Shown here piece by piece: positions 10,130 through 21,189 of a DNA stretch of 64,000 nucleotides. The DNA comes from Vandiemenella viatica. Its lineage: Eukaryota > Arthropoda > Insecta > Orthoptera > Morabidae. The position numbers and the translations under genes were made by a program. The first letter of the stretch is position 1, and every line of letters begins with the position of its first letter. The notes beneath the pieces were generated by a model. It worked only from the letters and a program-made list of their open reading frames with translations, did not search any database and was not told the origin of the DNA. The stretch spans positions 176,088,935-176,152,934 of the forward strand of contig CM061921.1 of NCBI GenBank assembly GCA_031002005.1. The letters are read 5' to 3'.

Positions 10130-10480
10130 CTAAGCTTTACCATTTATATAAAAGGTCTCGTACATCCATCATACGTTATGGATTTAAATCCTCATCCAGC
10201 ATTCCAAATTTAGTTTTCCATAGTTTCCTTAAATCACTGCAAGTGACTACCAGAAGGGTTAATTCAAAAAAGGCATGGTTGAATTCCATATAGAGGGTTT
10301 GCGAAATAGGGAGCCGGGCGGGTGGGTGAGTGGTAACAAGCTGGCCTCTCACTGGGGAAGATGCAGCTTCAAATCGCCGTCCAACCATACAGATTTCTAT
10401 TATTGTATGGTTTCCTGAAATCACTCCAGGTGATTGCCCATTACACACCTTTTCAAAATATCGAGAAGTAGGGACAGAAA
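10130..10480 (+). mobile_element. SINE family A, dimeric copy
   Basis: First unit: ATGGATTTAAATCC (B-box-like), CATCCAGCATTCCAAATTT and a tail with ATAGTTTCCTTAAATCACTG. A junction GGTTGAATTCCATATAGAGG follows, then a second head with GGGTGAGTGGTAACAAGCTGG (A box) and CAGCTTCAAATCGCC (B box), and the usual CATACAGATTT...GGTTTCCTGAAATCACTCC tail. The same junction occurs at 4.6 and 45.3 kb. The copy is diverged, so likely old. Confidence 0.72.
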
Positions 10481-10514
10481 CAAACATATCACTTAATAGA
10501 CACCACATATGTCC

Positions 10515-10590
10515 TAGGTTTGGCTTGAACCGATGACCCTAAAACGCAGAGCGTGTACGCAACCATTACCCTGCCGAGGTTTGGGCTAGG
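10515..10590 (-). repeat. tRNA-like head, degenerate
   Basis: The minus strand reads GGGTAATGGTTGCGTACACG and then GTCATCGGTTCAAGCC, which fit loose A- and B-box patterns. It is probably a SINE head in reverse orientation behind the dimer. It does not fold into a convincing tRNA by eye. Confidence 0.35.
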
Positions 10591-10675
10591 CCCCGGTGCA
10601 TTAGAGCTATTATTATTTGAGAACTGAAATGTAATAGGAGAGATATTGTCTTTTCTGAGTCAGACTGTCACAATT

Positions 10676-11090
10676 TTTAATATACTTTGTTGACTGTGAC
10701 GTCAAAATTGGTGGTGGAGAGTGTAATTGGATGATTGTGAATACCATACTATTTTTTCAATTTTCAAGTTTCACAATCAATTATATTATATAGATAACTG
10801 GAATATTTTTTTCCCAACATAACACTATTGTTAGTTTGAATATTCTACATTACACACATTTCTGTTAATGGAGAAAGTCATCGTGTATGGGTGAATTAAA
10901 TTTCGAGCGTATATAAAACTTGGTCAATTGATGTCAGTCACACAAACAAATTTCTGTACATTATGACACAGTCATTTAGTTTAGGGTATTTTTCATCACA
11001 TTTGAGGCTTCATATTTATATATTTCAATATACTTTGTTGTCTGCGATGTCAAACTAAGTGGCGGAGTCTGTGATTAGTAGCTTCGTGGG
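10676..11090 (+). repeat. Diverged direct repeat pair (about 55 bp, 350 bp apart)
   Basis: ATACTTTGTTGACTGTGACG... near 10680 and ATACTTTGTTGTCTGCGATG... near 11030 continue with GTCAAA, GGTGG/GTGGCGGAG and GATTGTGA/GATTAGTAG. About 350 bp separates them. Either an old tandem duplication or two ends of one repeat. Confidence 0.5.
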
Positions 11091-11930
11091 AAGATCATAA
11101 TACTGGACGATGTTAATAAGAAAATGTAGTGGTGTGTTATTCAAAACTTCTTTCACATATTGTCTTACACAATACACTTCTGAATGATCAGTAAAAATAT
11201 AACCTCTCCGTTTTTTGAACAAAGCCTTTGACGTAAGGACTAAATGTTTATAAGCAGTGATAACGTATTTCTACTGAGATGATTATTTCCCCTGCCACAT
11301 TGTTTTTCTGCATATGTGGCTAGGATAAAACGGTTTGTGTAGCAGAAACCGCTATCTGCATAGGCAAATACTGTAGCAACTAGCTAGAAAATTCGTTTGT
11401 GGTAGCCATTACAGATATATCCTATGATCAAAAGCTGCAATTAAGGGAAATATTGTTAAAGAAACTCCATGGTGTTTTCCGATTGTCCAGGGCGTGTAAA
11501 GGAGTTTGAAGTAGGTTAGCTGGTATTGATGAAGACTTATGGAAGGTCCAACAGCTTTAATGCAGAAACAGATTTTTTTTTTAAGTATACAAAGGGACCC
11601 TATGATATTATAGAGAGATCACATCAGCATGCATGTTATCTTCAGTATCCTAAATAAGGAAGGATGTTAGGACTACGAAATGTAAGTGACTTAAAATTGT
11701 AGTTGTAAGGGGTGAACAGAATGTTGTATAAATGAGAGAATGGTGTAAAGTAGATCACACAAAATTTGGTTAAAACTTAAATTTTTGTGACAAAAGTGTG
11801 AGGAAACATAATCCCCCCACACCTAAAATCCATTCGTCTAGAATTTTTTCGTTATTTTTTTTGGGGGGATTTTTGGTTGGTTTTTGTGTTCCGTGTTAAC
11901 ATTTTTGCTGTTTATTTATTTTTTATTTTT
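11091..11930. other. Spacer
   Basis: AT-rich sequence without gene, tRNA-like boxes or recognised transposon; ends in a T-rich stretch that is the tail of the adjacent LINE. Confidence 0.4.
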
Positions 11931-11973
11931 TTTGCTGTCGTCAGTCTTCAGACTGGTTTGATGCAATCCTCCA

Positions 11974-12405
11974 TCACTTTCTATCCTGTGCTAACCTTTT
12001 CGTTTCTACATACCCCTTACAACCCACGTCCTCATATATCTGCGTCATATATTCTAATCTCTGTCTACCTCTACAGTTCTTACCTTCGACTGTTCCCTCC
12101 ACTAACAAATTAACCCATCCAGCATGTCTCAAAATATGACCTACCAGCCTGTCTCTTCTTCCTGTAAGCTTCTTCCATAAACTTCTTTTCTCACCCATCA
12201 TTTCCATAACTCTTTCATTTCTTACTTTGTCTGTCCACCTAATTTTTAGCATTCTTCTGTAGCACCACATTTCAAATGCTTCAAGTTTCTTTCTTTCCGG
12301 TATTCCTAAAGTCCATGTTTCGCTACCGTAAAGTGCTGTGCTCCACACATAGAGTTTTAAAAAGTTCTTTCTAATTCCTAGATCAATATTTGAAACTAAA
12401 AGGTT
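11974..12405 (-). pseudogene. LINE ORF2 C-terminal domain, frameshifted from RT
   Basis: STALYGSETWTL, EAFEMWCYRRMLKIRWTD, and LVGHILRHAG are the usual C-terminal blocks that follow the RT in this LINE type. One frameshift near 12405 separates it from the RT frame. The frame stops just before the A-rich tail. Confidence 0.85.
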
Positions 12406-13667
12406 CTCTTCTTCATGAAGGCTCTTTTAGCTAGTGCTATTCTGCTTTTAACATCCTTCTTGCTTCGGCCATCGGTTGTAATTTTGCTTCCCAAGTAACA
12501 GAACTCACTCACTTCTCCTATAGCATCCGAGCCTATTTTTATATTTAATCTGCTACTGTTGGTATCATTTCTGCTACATTTCATCACTTTTGTCTTACTT
12601 TGATTTATATTCAGTCCAAAATCTTCCTTCAGTATTTTGTTCATGCCATTCAATAACTTCTCAATATCCTCAGCCCTCTCTGCTAACAAGACAATGTCAT
12701 CAGCAAATCGTAGCATACTGATTTTTTCTCCCTGAAAACTTATGCCGCATGGAAATTTTTCTTTGACTTTCTTCATTGCTTCTTCTACATACAAGTTGAA
12801 TATTAACGGGGATAGACTACAACCTTGTCTCACACCCTTTTTAACTGATGCATGTCTCTCCTGATTCTCTACTTTTATTACAGCCACTTGATTCTTATAT
12901 AGTTTATAGAGTATTCTTCTATCTCGATACTTTAGACCTGACTTCTTTAAAATTTTGAACATCTTGTCCCACCTAACATTATCAAAAGCTTTTCCTAAAT
13001 CAACAAATGGCATAAAAGTATCTTTGTTTTTCTTGATCCGCCCTTCAAGTATTAATCTTAAAGACAGAATTGCTTCCCTTGTACCGCGATTTTTCCTAAA
13101 CCCAAACTGATCTTCACCTACTATCTCTTCTACTACCCTTTCCATCCTTCTGTATATTATTCTGGTTAGTAATTTTGAAGTATGTGATGTTAGACTAATG
13201 GTGCGATAATTCTCACATTTGTCGGCTTGTGCTTTCTTTGGAAGTGTGAAGATGATATTTTTGTTAAAATCAGTTGGAATTTCTCCTGTTTCATAACTTT
13301 TTGATATCAGCTTGAATAATCTTTCGATTCCTTCCTCTCCTAGAGATTTAAGAAGTTCTGCAGGGATCTCATCAATACCAACTGCCCTATTTGCTTTCAA
13401 GTCATTCAGAGCTTTATTAAATTCTGTTCTCAAAACAGGATCTCCTAAGTCATCAATGTCGACATCGCCTTCCTTTTCCAATACACTATTGTTCAAGTCG
13501 TCCCCATCATACAGTTTCTCAATGTATTCCTTCCATCGGTTAGCTCTATCTTCTGAGCTTAAAAGAGGTTTCCCATCGGCAGCTTTAATGTTCATACCTC
13601 TTTTCTTCATTTCTCCAAAATTTTGTTTGATCTTTCTATATGCAACATCTACTTTTCCTACGACCAT
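12396..13667 (-). pseudogene. LINE reverse transcriptase domain
   Basis: 423-codon frame. RT blocks in order: AVGIDEIPAELL, ENYRTISLTSHTSKLL, GEDQFGFRKNRGTREA, MPFVDLGKAFDNVRWD (first catalytic region), GVRQGCSLSPLIFNLY, and MLRFADDIVLLA (the FADD catalytic pair), followed by INQSKTKVM. The RT core itself is intact; inactivation comes from the breaks on both sides. RNA-templated DNA synthesis at the nicked target site is the family function. Confidence 0.92.
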
Positions 13668-14026
13668 TTCCTTTTCTACTTCTTCACACTTTTCTTGTAG
13701 AAATTTTTCTTTTGCTATTTTGCATTTCCTATTTATTTGATTTCTAAATTGCCTGTACTGCTCTCTTCCTGCTTCATCCTGAGCATTTTTTTACCTTCTC
13801 CCCTTATCCATCAGCTCCAAAATTTCTTCTGTGATCCAAGGTCTTCGGGCAGCTTGTTCCCTAAAGCCTTCTTTGCCAGCTTTCATTACTTCGGTCTTTA
13901 ATGCATTTCATTCGTCCTCGGTTGAGCTCCTTTCAGAGTTACTTCTTAGACGTAAGTCTGCCATTTCTGCAAATTTTTCTCTTGTGCTAGATTGTTTTCA
14001 GCTTATTCACTGCCAGTCTGTTCTGC
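13668..14026 (-). pseudogene. Endonuclease-RT linker of the LINE, broken
   Basis: Minus-strand fragments such as WITEEILELMDKG and IAKEKFLQEKCEEVEKE, typical of the segment between endonuclease and RT in this LINE type, are spread over several frames with stops. Confidence 0.65.
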
Positions 14027-14767
14027 TTATGCTGCTTCCTTATTCGTTTTGAATTTCAGCCTGCACTTCATTACTATCAAATTATGGTCCGCTTTACAGT
14101 CTATAATTTGATTCCTGAATCTCTGTTTGACCATGATATAATCTAGCTGATATCTGCCTGTATCCCTAGGACGTTTCCAGGTGTATGTTCTTCTTGCATG
14201 GTTCTTAAACAGTGTGTTCGCCACTACTAGCTTATATCTTTCACAAAATTCTAGCAACCTGCTTCCTCGCTCATTTCTTTCTCCTAGACCAAAACTTCCT
14301 ACAGTATTCCCCTCTTTTCCTTCTCCCACTATTGCATTCCAATCACCCATGATTATTAGATTTTCCTCCCCTTTCACATATTGGATTAATTCTTCAATAT
14401 CAGCGTATATTTTTTCTATTTCTTCGTCATCTTCCTGTGACGTTGGCATATATACTTGTACTAATGTGGTTGGGACGGGCTTAGTTTCTAACCTCATCAA
14501 AATAATCCTGTCACTAAACTGTTCATGATAACTCACCCGTTTCCATACTTTCTTGTTCATTACAAATCCTACACCAGTGACTCCATTGACAGCTTGTGTG
14601 CTAATTATCCTGTGTTCCCCAGACCAGAAATCCTGTGCGTCCTTCCATTTAATCTCACTAATCCCAACAACATCTAACTTAATTTCCCTTTTTTAGTTTT
14701 CTAACCTACCTGCCCTATTCAGACTTGTAACATTCCACGCTCCGACTCGTAGAATGTTTCTATCCAT
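14027..14767 (-). pseudogene. LINE endonuclease domain (APE type), interrupted
   Basis: Starts MDRNILRVGAWNVTSL at 14767, hits a stop (LEN*), continues with KLDVVGISEIKW and VGFVMNKKVWKRV, then the APE motifs MGDWNAIVG and YQLDYIMV and a DHNL near the end. The enzyme nicks target DNA to prime reverse transcription. Catalytic-type residues (N, D-W-N, D-H) are still present but at least one stop breaks the frame. Confidence 0.82.
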
Positions 14768-15190
14768 TCTGATGACTCCTCCCTGAGCAGTCCCCACCCG
14801 GAGATCCGATTGGGGGACTATTTTACCTCCGGAATATTTTACCTAGGAAGAAGCCATCATGATATATGTAATTTGAGAGGATTACATGTCCTCGGGATAC
14901 CCTTTGGTTCTTTAATGCAGTGGTTTCCCGTTGCCTTCTGCATCCCCATGCCGTTGATCATTTCTGATTCATCCACCTTTAGGGGCCGTTTCCAACCCCA
15001 AGGGCAAGAGGGTGCCCTGAACCACTCCCCGCTCTTCCGCCCTCCTTTCGGAGGCCGTTGGCAAGCAGTGGGTGACTCCTTATACCGGGAGTCTTTCAGT
15101 CGCCAGAGCCTCGTCCGTGCAAACAGGGTGCACCACGTGAAGGAGAGGTTGACATTTGGTTGGAAAAGACTAGTATTGTCTCTCCCAAAC
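14768..15190 (-). promoter_or_regulatory. 5' leader of the RTE-like LINE
   Basis: Shared almost phrase for phrase with 36740-37140 and part of 22060-22365 (for example ATGCAGAAGGCAACGGGAAA on the minus strand), always directly before the endonuclease ORF. LINE leaders carry the internal promoter, so this is the likely promoter region. It is more GC-rich than the flanks. Confidence 0.6.
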
Positions 15191-15389
15191 CCTTACACCC
15201 CTATTTCATTTTATTGAGAAGTATTGTAAATAATAATAATAATAAAAAAAAACACATTCGGTGATAGCTCAAATACATACAAATGATAGGAAGTATTTTT
15301 GTTTGTTTGTTGGATTGTATTGTGAGTCCTACAGACGAGGGGCAGAAGCCATGGGCAAGTTTCTTGGTTTCTGAGGACGAAAATGTTGG

Positions 15390-15600
15390 TTACTTATATG
15401 TGGTTTTTCGTGACGGAGCAGTATAGTTTACGTATATATGGCTCCCGGGATGAGAAGCAAAAGCATATAGTAGTTCATTATACACTGTATCTAAGTTTAT
15501 GCCAATTACATTGAGCGACTGACCTTGAGGCTTAATTACAGTCATAACGAATGCAGAGTCAAACTGCAAGTGATTAAAACATGCTCTCATTTATCATTTC
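15390..15600 (-). pseudogene. Helitron helicase C-terminal relic
   Basis: The minus strand reads LQFDSAFVMTVIKPQGQSL, then NVIGINL and LLYAFASHPGS. This matches the last motifs of Pif1-type helicases in Helitrons (PVRLAFAMTINKSQGQ, then HGQLYVALSR). The motif VI Arg is lost (AFASHPGS instead of ALSRV). No Rep domain or Helitron ends are visible nearby. Short, old relic. Confidence 0.65.
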
Positions 15601-16400
15601 TTGTTATTATTATTGCCTCAATTTAGTTTTGGTGGAATCTTTTTACCAAAAGACTCGTCGCGTTGCACAGTTTAGGTGGATAAATATTGAGCGGAAGGAT
15701 TATGGGAAAGCGAGCTTTTAAATTTAGTTTGTGTAGAGACATTCTAAACCGTCCAAATGCATTGAGAAATTCCGTGAATAAAATACAGCTTGTTCAACAT
15801 TTACCACGGTGTCCATGGGACTGTAGGTGGTTGTAGATCCTCGAACTTGTTTTGAAATTATCCGATCGGTACCGGTACAACGACATTCGACAGGAAATTT
15901 TATGTGCTTTCAGAATATCACAATCAACATTGAGCGATTTTTCTATGGTTTTCGAGATATTTGCTTAAACTTAAAAATTTGCATGTGTAAATTTTGCTTA
16001 AGGTGGAAAGAGGGCGAGTTTTTGTAAAACCAAATGTAGATGCTACTTTATGTGTGGAGTATTATCTAGATCGAATAAAAACTATGGGTTTGTGTAAAGA
16101 TCATACAAAACACACATAAATTCATACATCAATATTTATTTGTAAATGTGAATTTAAAAATCAATTCGCAAAAATGTTTCGGGCTCTAACCTAATGACGC
16201 CAAACTAAATATTTATCATAATGATTAAAATTTTTTTCATTTAATGAAAGATTCAAAACATGCCATGCGAATATTTAAATTAAAACATGCTAACAAGACT
16301 AGCCATTTCAGTACCATAGATAAAATACTCCAGCGATTTGTGCCTTCGTGGAGTATTCACAAGAGTATTGCGATGTGATAAAGATTAGCAGCTAGTGTAA
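15600..16400. other. AT-rich spacer
   Basis: Short frames only, no motif. Nothing recognised. Confidence 0.4.
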
Positions 16401-16404
16401 TTAG

Positions 16405-16645
16405 GCACACAGGGTACGAACGTTCCAATCGAATTTGCTCAGTAAAATGCGGTAATCGTCATTAGCACTTCTCCTACCAATGTATTTGGATCGTAGTGAC
16501 GAAACAAATAATATTAAGAAAATATGGTACCCGTCTGGATCGTAAAATATATACTTTCTTTCCTTGCGGTGAAGGAGATTTAAATACACAAGGCAGAGTA
16601 TTGCTTTGGTGAGAATCCCCATCTGCTTTGCACATTTATTCATAT
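16405..16645 (-). repeat. Inverted pair, left copy (unknown, coding-like)
   Basis: The minus strand reads GCAGATGGGGATTCTCACC..., matching the plus strand from 17137 for about 200 bp with scattered changes and indels. In one frame it translates ADGDSHQSNTLPCVFKSPSP, against ADEDLHQSNTGTMPWILKSP in the other copy. Both end with (V)SSLR(S/T)KYIG and LLSKF. The residue-level conservation hints at a coding ancestor or an unknown transposable element. No family recognised. Confidence 0.6.
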
Positions 16646-17124
16646 TATAAATTTAGATGAACACTTAAAAGTTAATTTGAGGGAAATTATATAAATGTCA
16701 CTAGTAGAATCAGTATATAATATCCGTTGTTGGATAGTTAATGCCAAAATGCGCTTCATAATACAAATTTTGATGAAGTGGAAATGATGTAAAAGTTACG
16801 TCGTGCTGAACTGGTTAGTAATACACAAAAAGCTTAAGTTAATAACGCGATACTTTACTAATTGTTAATTTCCAGTCATCGATGTGGTACAAAACTGATA
16901 TGGGCATGAATGATAGGGAGGACGCTAAAAGTAAAGGTGAAATAATTTTTGCCTTTGACATTAGAGTGTGGCAAGCAAATATTTTGTGAACTGTATAATA
17001 GAAATGTGGTTCTATAATATGTTACAAAAAGAAATTAAAAGGAAGGAGATTAGGTAGAATATTTTTTCAGCGTGGTTGCGTGCTGACGCACGGAACGCAT
17101 ATGGATAATTATGCTAAGTATTCA

Positions 17125-17345
17125 GTAACTATTGATAGCAGATGAGGATTTGCACCAAAGTAATACAGGTACTATGCCATGGATATTAAAATCTCCAATG
17201 CCAAAAGAAAAGAAAGCGCGGCACATTAATTTCCTGCTATTTCCTGTATCGTCATTGCGAACGAAATACATTGGAGAGAGGAGACTTTTACTGCAGGACA
17301 AAAGTAGATTATCAGTATTACTCAGCAAATTCGAGTGAAAAATAC
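17125..17345 (+). repeat. Inverted pair, right copy (unknown, coding-like)
   Basis: A 68-codon frame starting at 17132 contains ADEDLHQSNTG, LKSPMPKEKKA, VSSLRTKYIGER and LLSKFE. It pairs with 16405-16645 in opposite orientation across a spacer of about 480 bp. Product unknown. Confidence 0.6.
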
Positions 17346-17690
17346 ATCCAGTGTGTGCCTCATTTTACCAAATCCACCTCTGTATAAAAAAATCAGTGAC
17401 ATTTGCAAATAACGAGTTAGAAAACGCCAGAGTATTCTTCGTATAGACACTGATACAGAAAATTATTTCAATGTTCAAAGTGAGGATGTATAAAAGTTTT
17501 ATGTTATATCGTTTTGCTGATTCGTTGCAGTACTTAATATTTAGTGTAATCTATCGTAATTCAGCTTTAACTTTCTCTGTGGTTGAACGTGATTTTAAAA
17601 GAAGTTAATTTCCCTTCTCCCACTCTGGCCATTAAGAGAAGCTTGTATGCTTAAGCAACTTGTGGACCCTCCCAGTGTCCGCCTAGGTGA
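17346..17690. other. Spacer
   Basis: No gene or recognised repeat seen, apart from a GC-rich start of the SINE region near 17650. Confidence 0.35.
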
Positions 17691-17769
17691 TTAGTGTAAT
17701 TAAGATCGGCAATAAGCAGGATCGAAGGTTTGCACCCGTCCGTTGTTTATCACCGAATCCAAACCGAGA

Positions 17770-17985
17770 CCGCCGGGTGAGCTGTAACTCTCCGGAGTAG
17801 GTGGGTTCAAATAACCGTCCGGTCATCCAGATTTCGGTTTTTATTGGTTTCATGAAATCACAGCTTCCTTAATAGGCCATGGCAGATTCCTGGTACCCAG
17901 ACGTGTACGGGCTCTTGTGACTTCGACCTTGTCCTCACATCCAATAGTGACCTCAACGTCGTAGTGTAAAGCCATAAAAAAGGTC
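17770..17985 (+). mobile_element. SINE family A copy
   Basis: CCGGGTGAGCTGTAACTC (A-box side), GTGGGTTCAAATAACC (B-box side), CGGTCATCCAGATTTCGG, a diverged body with TTTCATGAAATCAC, and the tail AGTGACCTCAACGTCGTAG are in the order seen in the better copies at 39.9 and 57.6 kb. Body partly deleted. Confidence 0.7.
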
Positions 17986-17989
17986 AATA

Positions 17990-18960
17990 TGGCGGACCTT
18001 TAACACGATTGGCCAAGCTGTCCGTTTGTTTTTCTGATCCCATTTCATGTTGTCCGGCCAGGGGAGGAATTAAAACTTAGGTTTGAATCTGAAATATTGA
18101 AACATTCCTTCCATCTTTCTTTACCAGAGTTTACATCTCGCCGACCTGGAGTTATTTAACGACGATATAACCGTTCAGATTCTAAAACTAAGTATTAGAC
18201 ACTTTCTTAGTAGATGAGTTATTTTTCTTCACTGATTTCAATCGCTCTTGGAGCATTTAGTAGATTATAATTAATTTATTTAATTATCTGACATGTCCTT
18301 CAAAATGGTTCAGTTATAGGTGTCATGAGATTTCCTATGTTGAATGTCTTTGACAAGTACACCTCTTCTCATGAACCAGACACCAGTCGAGCCCTCTTAC
18401 AATTCAAAAGGGCGACCCGCTTCCCCGAGGGTTCTTCTGACGTCGTACGAAAGAAAATTCGATTCTAAACAAATTACCACTGACATGAGATATGGAATGT
18501 AGAATTTGTCCTTACTATTCATGGGTTGTCAATTGAAACTCTGTGTATCAAACATTGTTTTCACGATACCGTCCCTTGCATCAGAACATTATCGGCTGCG
18601 GTAAGAGGGAAAGAAGTTCATCTCCAGAAATATCTCTGATTTTCGTGTGCAATCCTTCGCTAACAAAGTAACAGAAGAGCACATTTATTTCAGAGCGATC
18701 GACATACGACGATACACGCGTTCTCGCCAAATGCAAGTCGTGGTTTGCGTATTGTAATCAGCTACCGAAGGAGAAAAACCAGAGAATTTACTGAGGAAAA
18801 TCCGACAAGAGTTAGAGGTTGTGATTTTTTTCTAGAGCAAAATAATATTTTTTGTTGAATAATACCTTCACGTAAGCGGAGATGAAAATAAAACTAATTT
18901 CCAAGCCTGTTTATCAAGCTGTGAGTAAAAAAAAAATAGGACTAAAATTAATGTATGTAT
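17990..18960. other. Spacer
   Basis: Mixed-composition DNA without recognised frames, boxes or shared repeats. Confidence 0.4.
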
Positions 18961-18964
18961 AATA

Positions 18965-19262
18965 ATAATAGTTCCGTGTGGTCGTAATGACCTGGTGACA
19001 GGGTTTCTACGGGCTGCGCATTCCACCCCTGTCGTAGCCACCTTAACATAACCCGGCAATACTGTTAAGTACAGGGGACCTACAGTTTAACGTGGAATCC
19101 GAACCACGGAAGCTTTCTGGTGCACTTCACATTACACAGCAAGCTGTGCCAGAGATGAAGGTCAGGTTAAGGGTCTATGAAATCCAGGGCACGACAGTGA
19201 TTCGAACCGAGGACCTTCCTTTCCCCAATTAGACATCTTAACCACCGAGTCACCAGACCGCT
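18965..19262 (-). mobile_element. SINE-like repeat, family B (tRNA-derived head)
   Basis: Minus strand: GGTGACTCGGTGGTTAAG (A-box side), then CCTCGGTTCGAATCACTG (B box), then a body including CCGTGGTTCGGATTCCACG and a long 3' part ending in GACCACACGGAAC. The CCACGTTAAACTGTAG phrase in the body is shared with the composite repeat at 19.4 kb. tRNA-like spacing suggests a Pol III promoter. Confidence 0.58.
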
Positions 19263-19334
19263 ACAGATATACTGTTAACATTAGAATGTCGGTGACCCAT
19301 CCAAAAATCGCCGGTCGCGCCTAAAGAGGTTTTC

Positions 19335-19855
19335 ATTTCTAAAATATGTTTTAGTTCAAAACATGAAGGTGGGTCGAATCTTCCCAAAGGAGATGTAACA
19401 AGCCATTGTATCAAAGGCAGGAAGGGCAATTCCTTTCATCAGGAAACTACAATTTAACGTGGTATCGGAACCACGAAAAGTCCCTGCGTTGTCAGTACAA
19501 TAAAATACAACCCCTAAAAATTTCTGCTTACCAAGAGATTTGAACACGCGACCAGAGAGACAAACTTCCGGGAAGAAGCGCCTTAACCATTGAGCTACAA
19601 GACCGCCATGTTTTGAAGTACAACTGTGCTAAGTACTATCAAAATCGGATTAAAAACTGAGAGTTTGAATGAACAACGTTGACAGAAATTAAGGTGAGTG
19701 GGAAAGGAGGAGAGGGTTTAGGTTTTTGTAAATCAAGCGTAAACAGTATTTTTTTTCTATTTGTTTTAAAGTATATGTGTGCAAAGTTCCATTAAAGTCG
19801 GATAAAAACTGTGTGTTTGTATGAAGAAATTGACAAAAAAAATCATTTTTATGTA
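19335..19855 (-). mobile_element. Composite repeat fragment with tRNA-like module
   Basis: The minus strand carries GTAGCTCAATGGTTAAGGCG (A box) and GCGTGTTCAAATCTC (B box) at about 19520-19610, followed by a body with CGTGGTTCCGATACCACG. Upstream of it (19620-19850) are the half-units seen in the 4.7-6.3 kb array (TTTTAATCCGATTTTGATAG on the minus strand). Same architecture as 31.4-33.6 kb. Confidence 0.68.
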
Positions 19856-19859
19856 TTAG

Positions 19860-21185
19860 AAACAAGTATACTCTATACTTTCACTGCTGTCCAAGCACAA
19901 CACGTCATACAGATATACACTACTGTTACAGCATGCTGGTGATGCGAATTCATAAGATTTTAACCATCCAAGAAGCGTCCCACGCTCATGCCATACGCGC
20001 AACACGTGATAGGATGTCGGCGACGGGAAGTCGCGAACTCATAGATTTATCCCCGTCTAGACACCGCCTAACGCGATTGTAGAAGATTTCACTTCAAAAA
20101 CAGGAAGAAAATGTTTCTGCTGCTAGGTAATAACAATGAGAAACAAGTATTTCCACTTTTGCAAGACCAACTAGGAACGAGCTATCGGATCACAAGTATT
20201 TTCCAATTCAGTACAATGATCTTTCAGGTAATAGAGGATGAAGGATAAATTTGTGGGCGTTTTACTAACGAGAAATCCGATTGATACTGAGAAACCCACA
20301 ACGCACCAGAGCGGAACTCGCCAGTTGAGCTATCGCAATCATTACCAGCAGCTGCCGACATTTGTGTTTAATCTATTAAAAGTGTAGTGGAAGGCCTCTG
20401 TTTTTATTTTCGAAAATTTCCTGTTTATTGAATGCAGCAGCAGTTGAGTTTTCGCAGCTGTTACCAGCTTGGGATTGCCATGGATTTATTGCCCATCATA
20501 AATAGCTAAGGTTCGCTTTCCATTTGGGCGCGTTTCGGAAACGACCAGACAGACGATGTTAGCATGGGGTGGGCGACCGTAAAAAAGTGATTGGTGAAAC
20601 TTCCTAGTATATTGACACGCTGGAATAGTGGTGGGCACTGTAGGCGCTCGCCAGCAATATTATAAACTTTTGGATGTTTGGTTTATCTGTTGAACCTACC
20701 TGTGCAAGTATTTTCCCGGGCACAGCTCTGATTCGCCGAGTGACACACGCCAAATCACTATGCGAAGAGAACAGAGTTTTCTTGAGAGGAGAAGAAGGGA
20801 TGGTGGAACACATCTCGACAGCCGGGTCACCAAACGCCTCCTTACCTAGGTCCTGCTGACAACGGTGAAACCCTCTGCAATGAAAACTTATGCAATCAGT
20901 TCTACCTTGTAAACGAACCTTGAGAAGTTTCAAATTGCTATAACATTAAACAAAGATTAATTGCTCAAATGTTAATGAAATACATTTCATGTTTGTGTAA
21001 ATTTCACCATTCTGATCGTTTAATAAATTCAATTAAAGTGTACACCCAGTTTTCATTGATCCTATTAAGTCAAGTAATATGCCATGTGACTAGCTTATAA
21101 CTCATTATCACTTATAATATTCAACATCTATATATTTTTTTTTTATGATCACAATAGTGTGATCCAGAAGTCAAAGTCACATTCA
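19860..21185. other. Spacer with a weak tRNA-like stretch
   Basis: No domain-bearing frame. Near 20300-20345 the minus strand reads GATAGCTCAACTGGCGAG, an A-box-like phrase, but no convincing B box follows at the right distance. The frame at 20604-20933 (minus) has no motif. Confidence 0.35.
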
Positions 21186-21189
21186 TAAT

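Larger units (their letters stand above)
11930..15190 (-). mobile_element. RTE-like LINE, nearly full length (about 3.3 kb)
   Basis: Minus-strand non-LTR retrotransposon: GC-rich 5' leader (14768-15190), APE-type endonuclease, reverse transcriptase, C-terminal domain, and an A/T-rich tail (11925-11940). The leader, endonuclease and tail recur at 21.2-22.4 and 34.9-37.1 kb, so this is a family with several copies. The endonuclease resembles the 'craniofacial development protein 2-like' proteins commonly annotated in arthropods, which are RTE-type endonucleases. The clade call is from memory. Several stops and frameshifts make this copy inactive. Confidence 0.85.

Noticed and set aside
20604..20933. 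109-codon minus-strand frame
   Set aside because: No motif and an overlapping frame on the plus strand of similar quality; no support for a gene.
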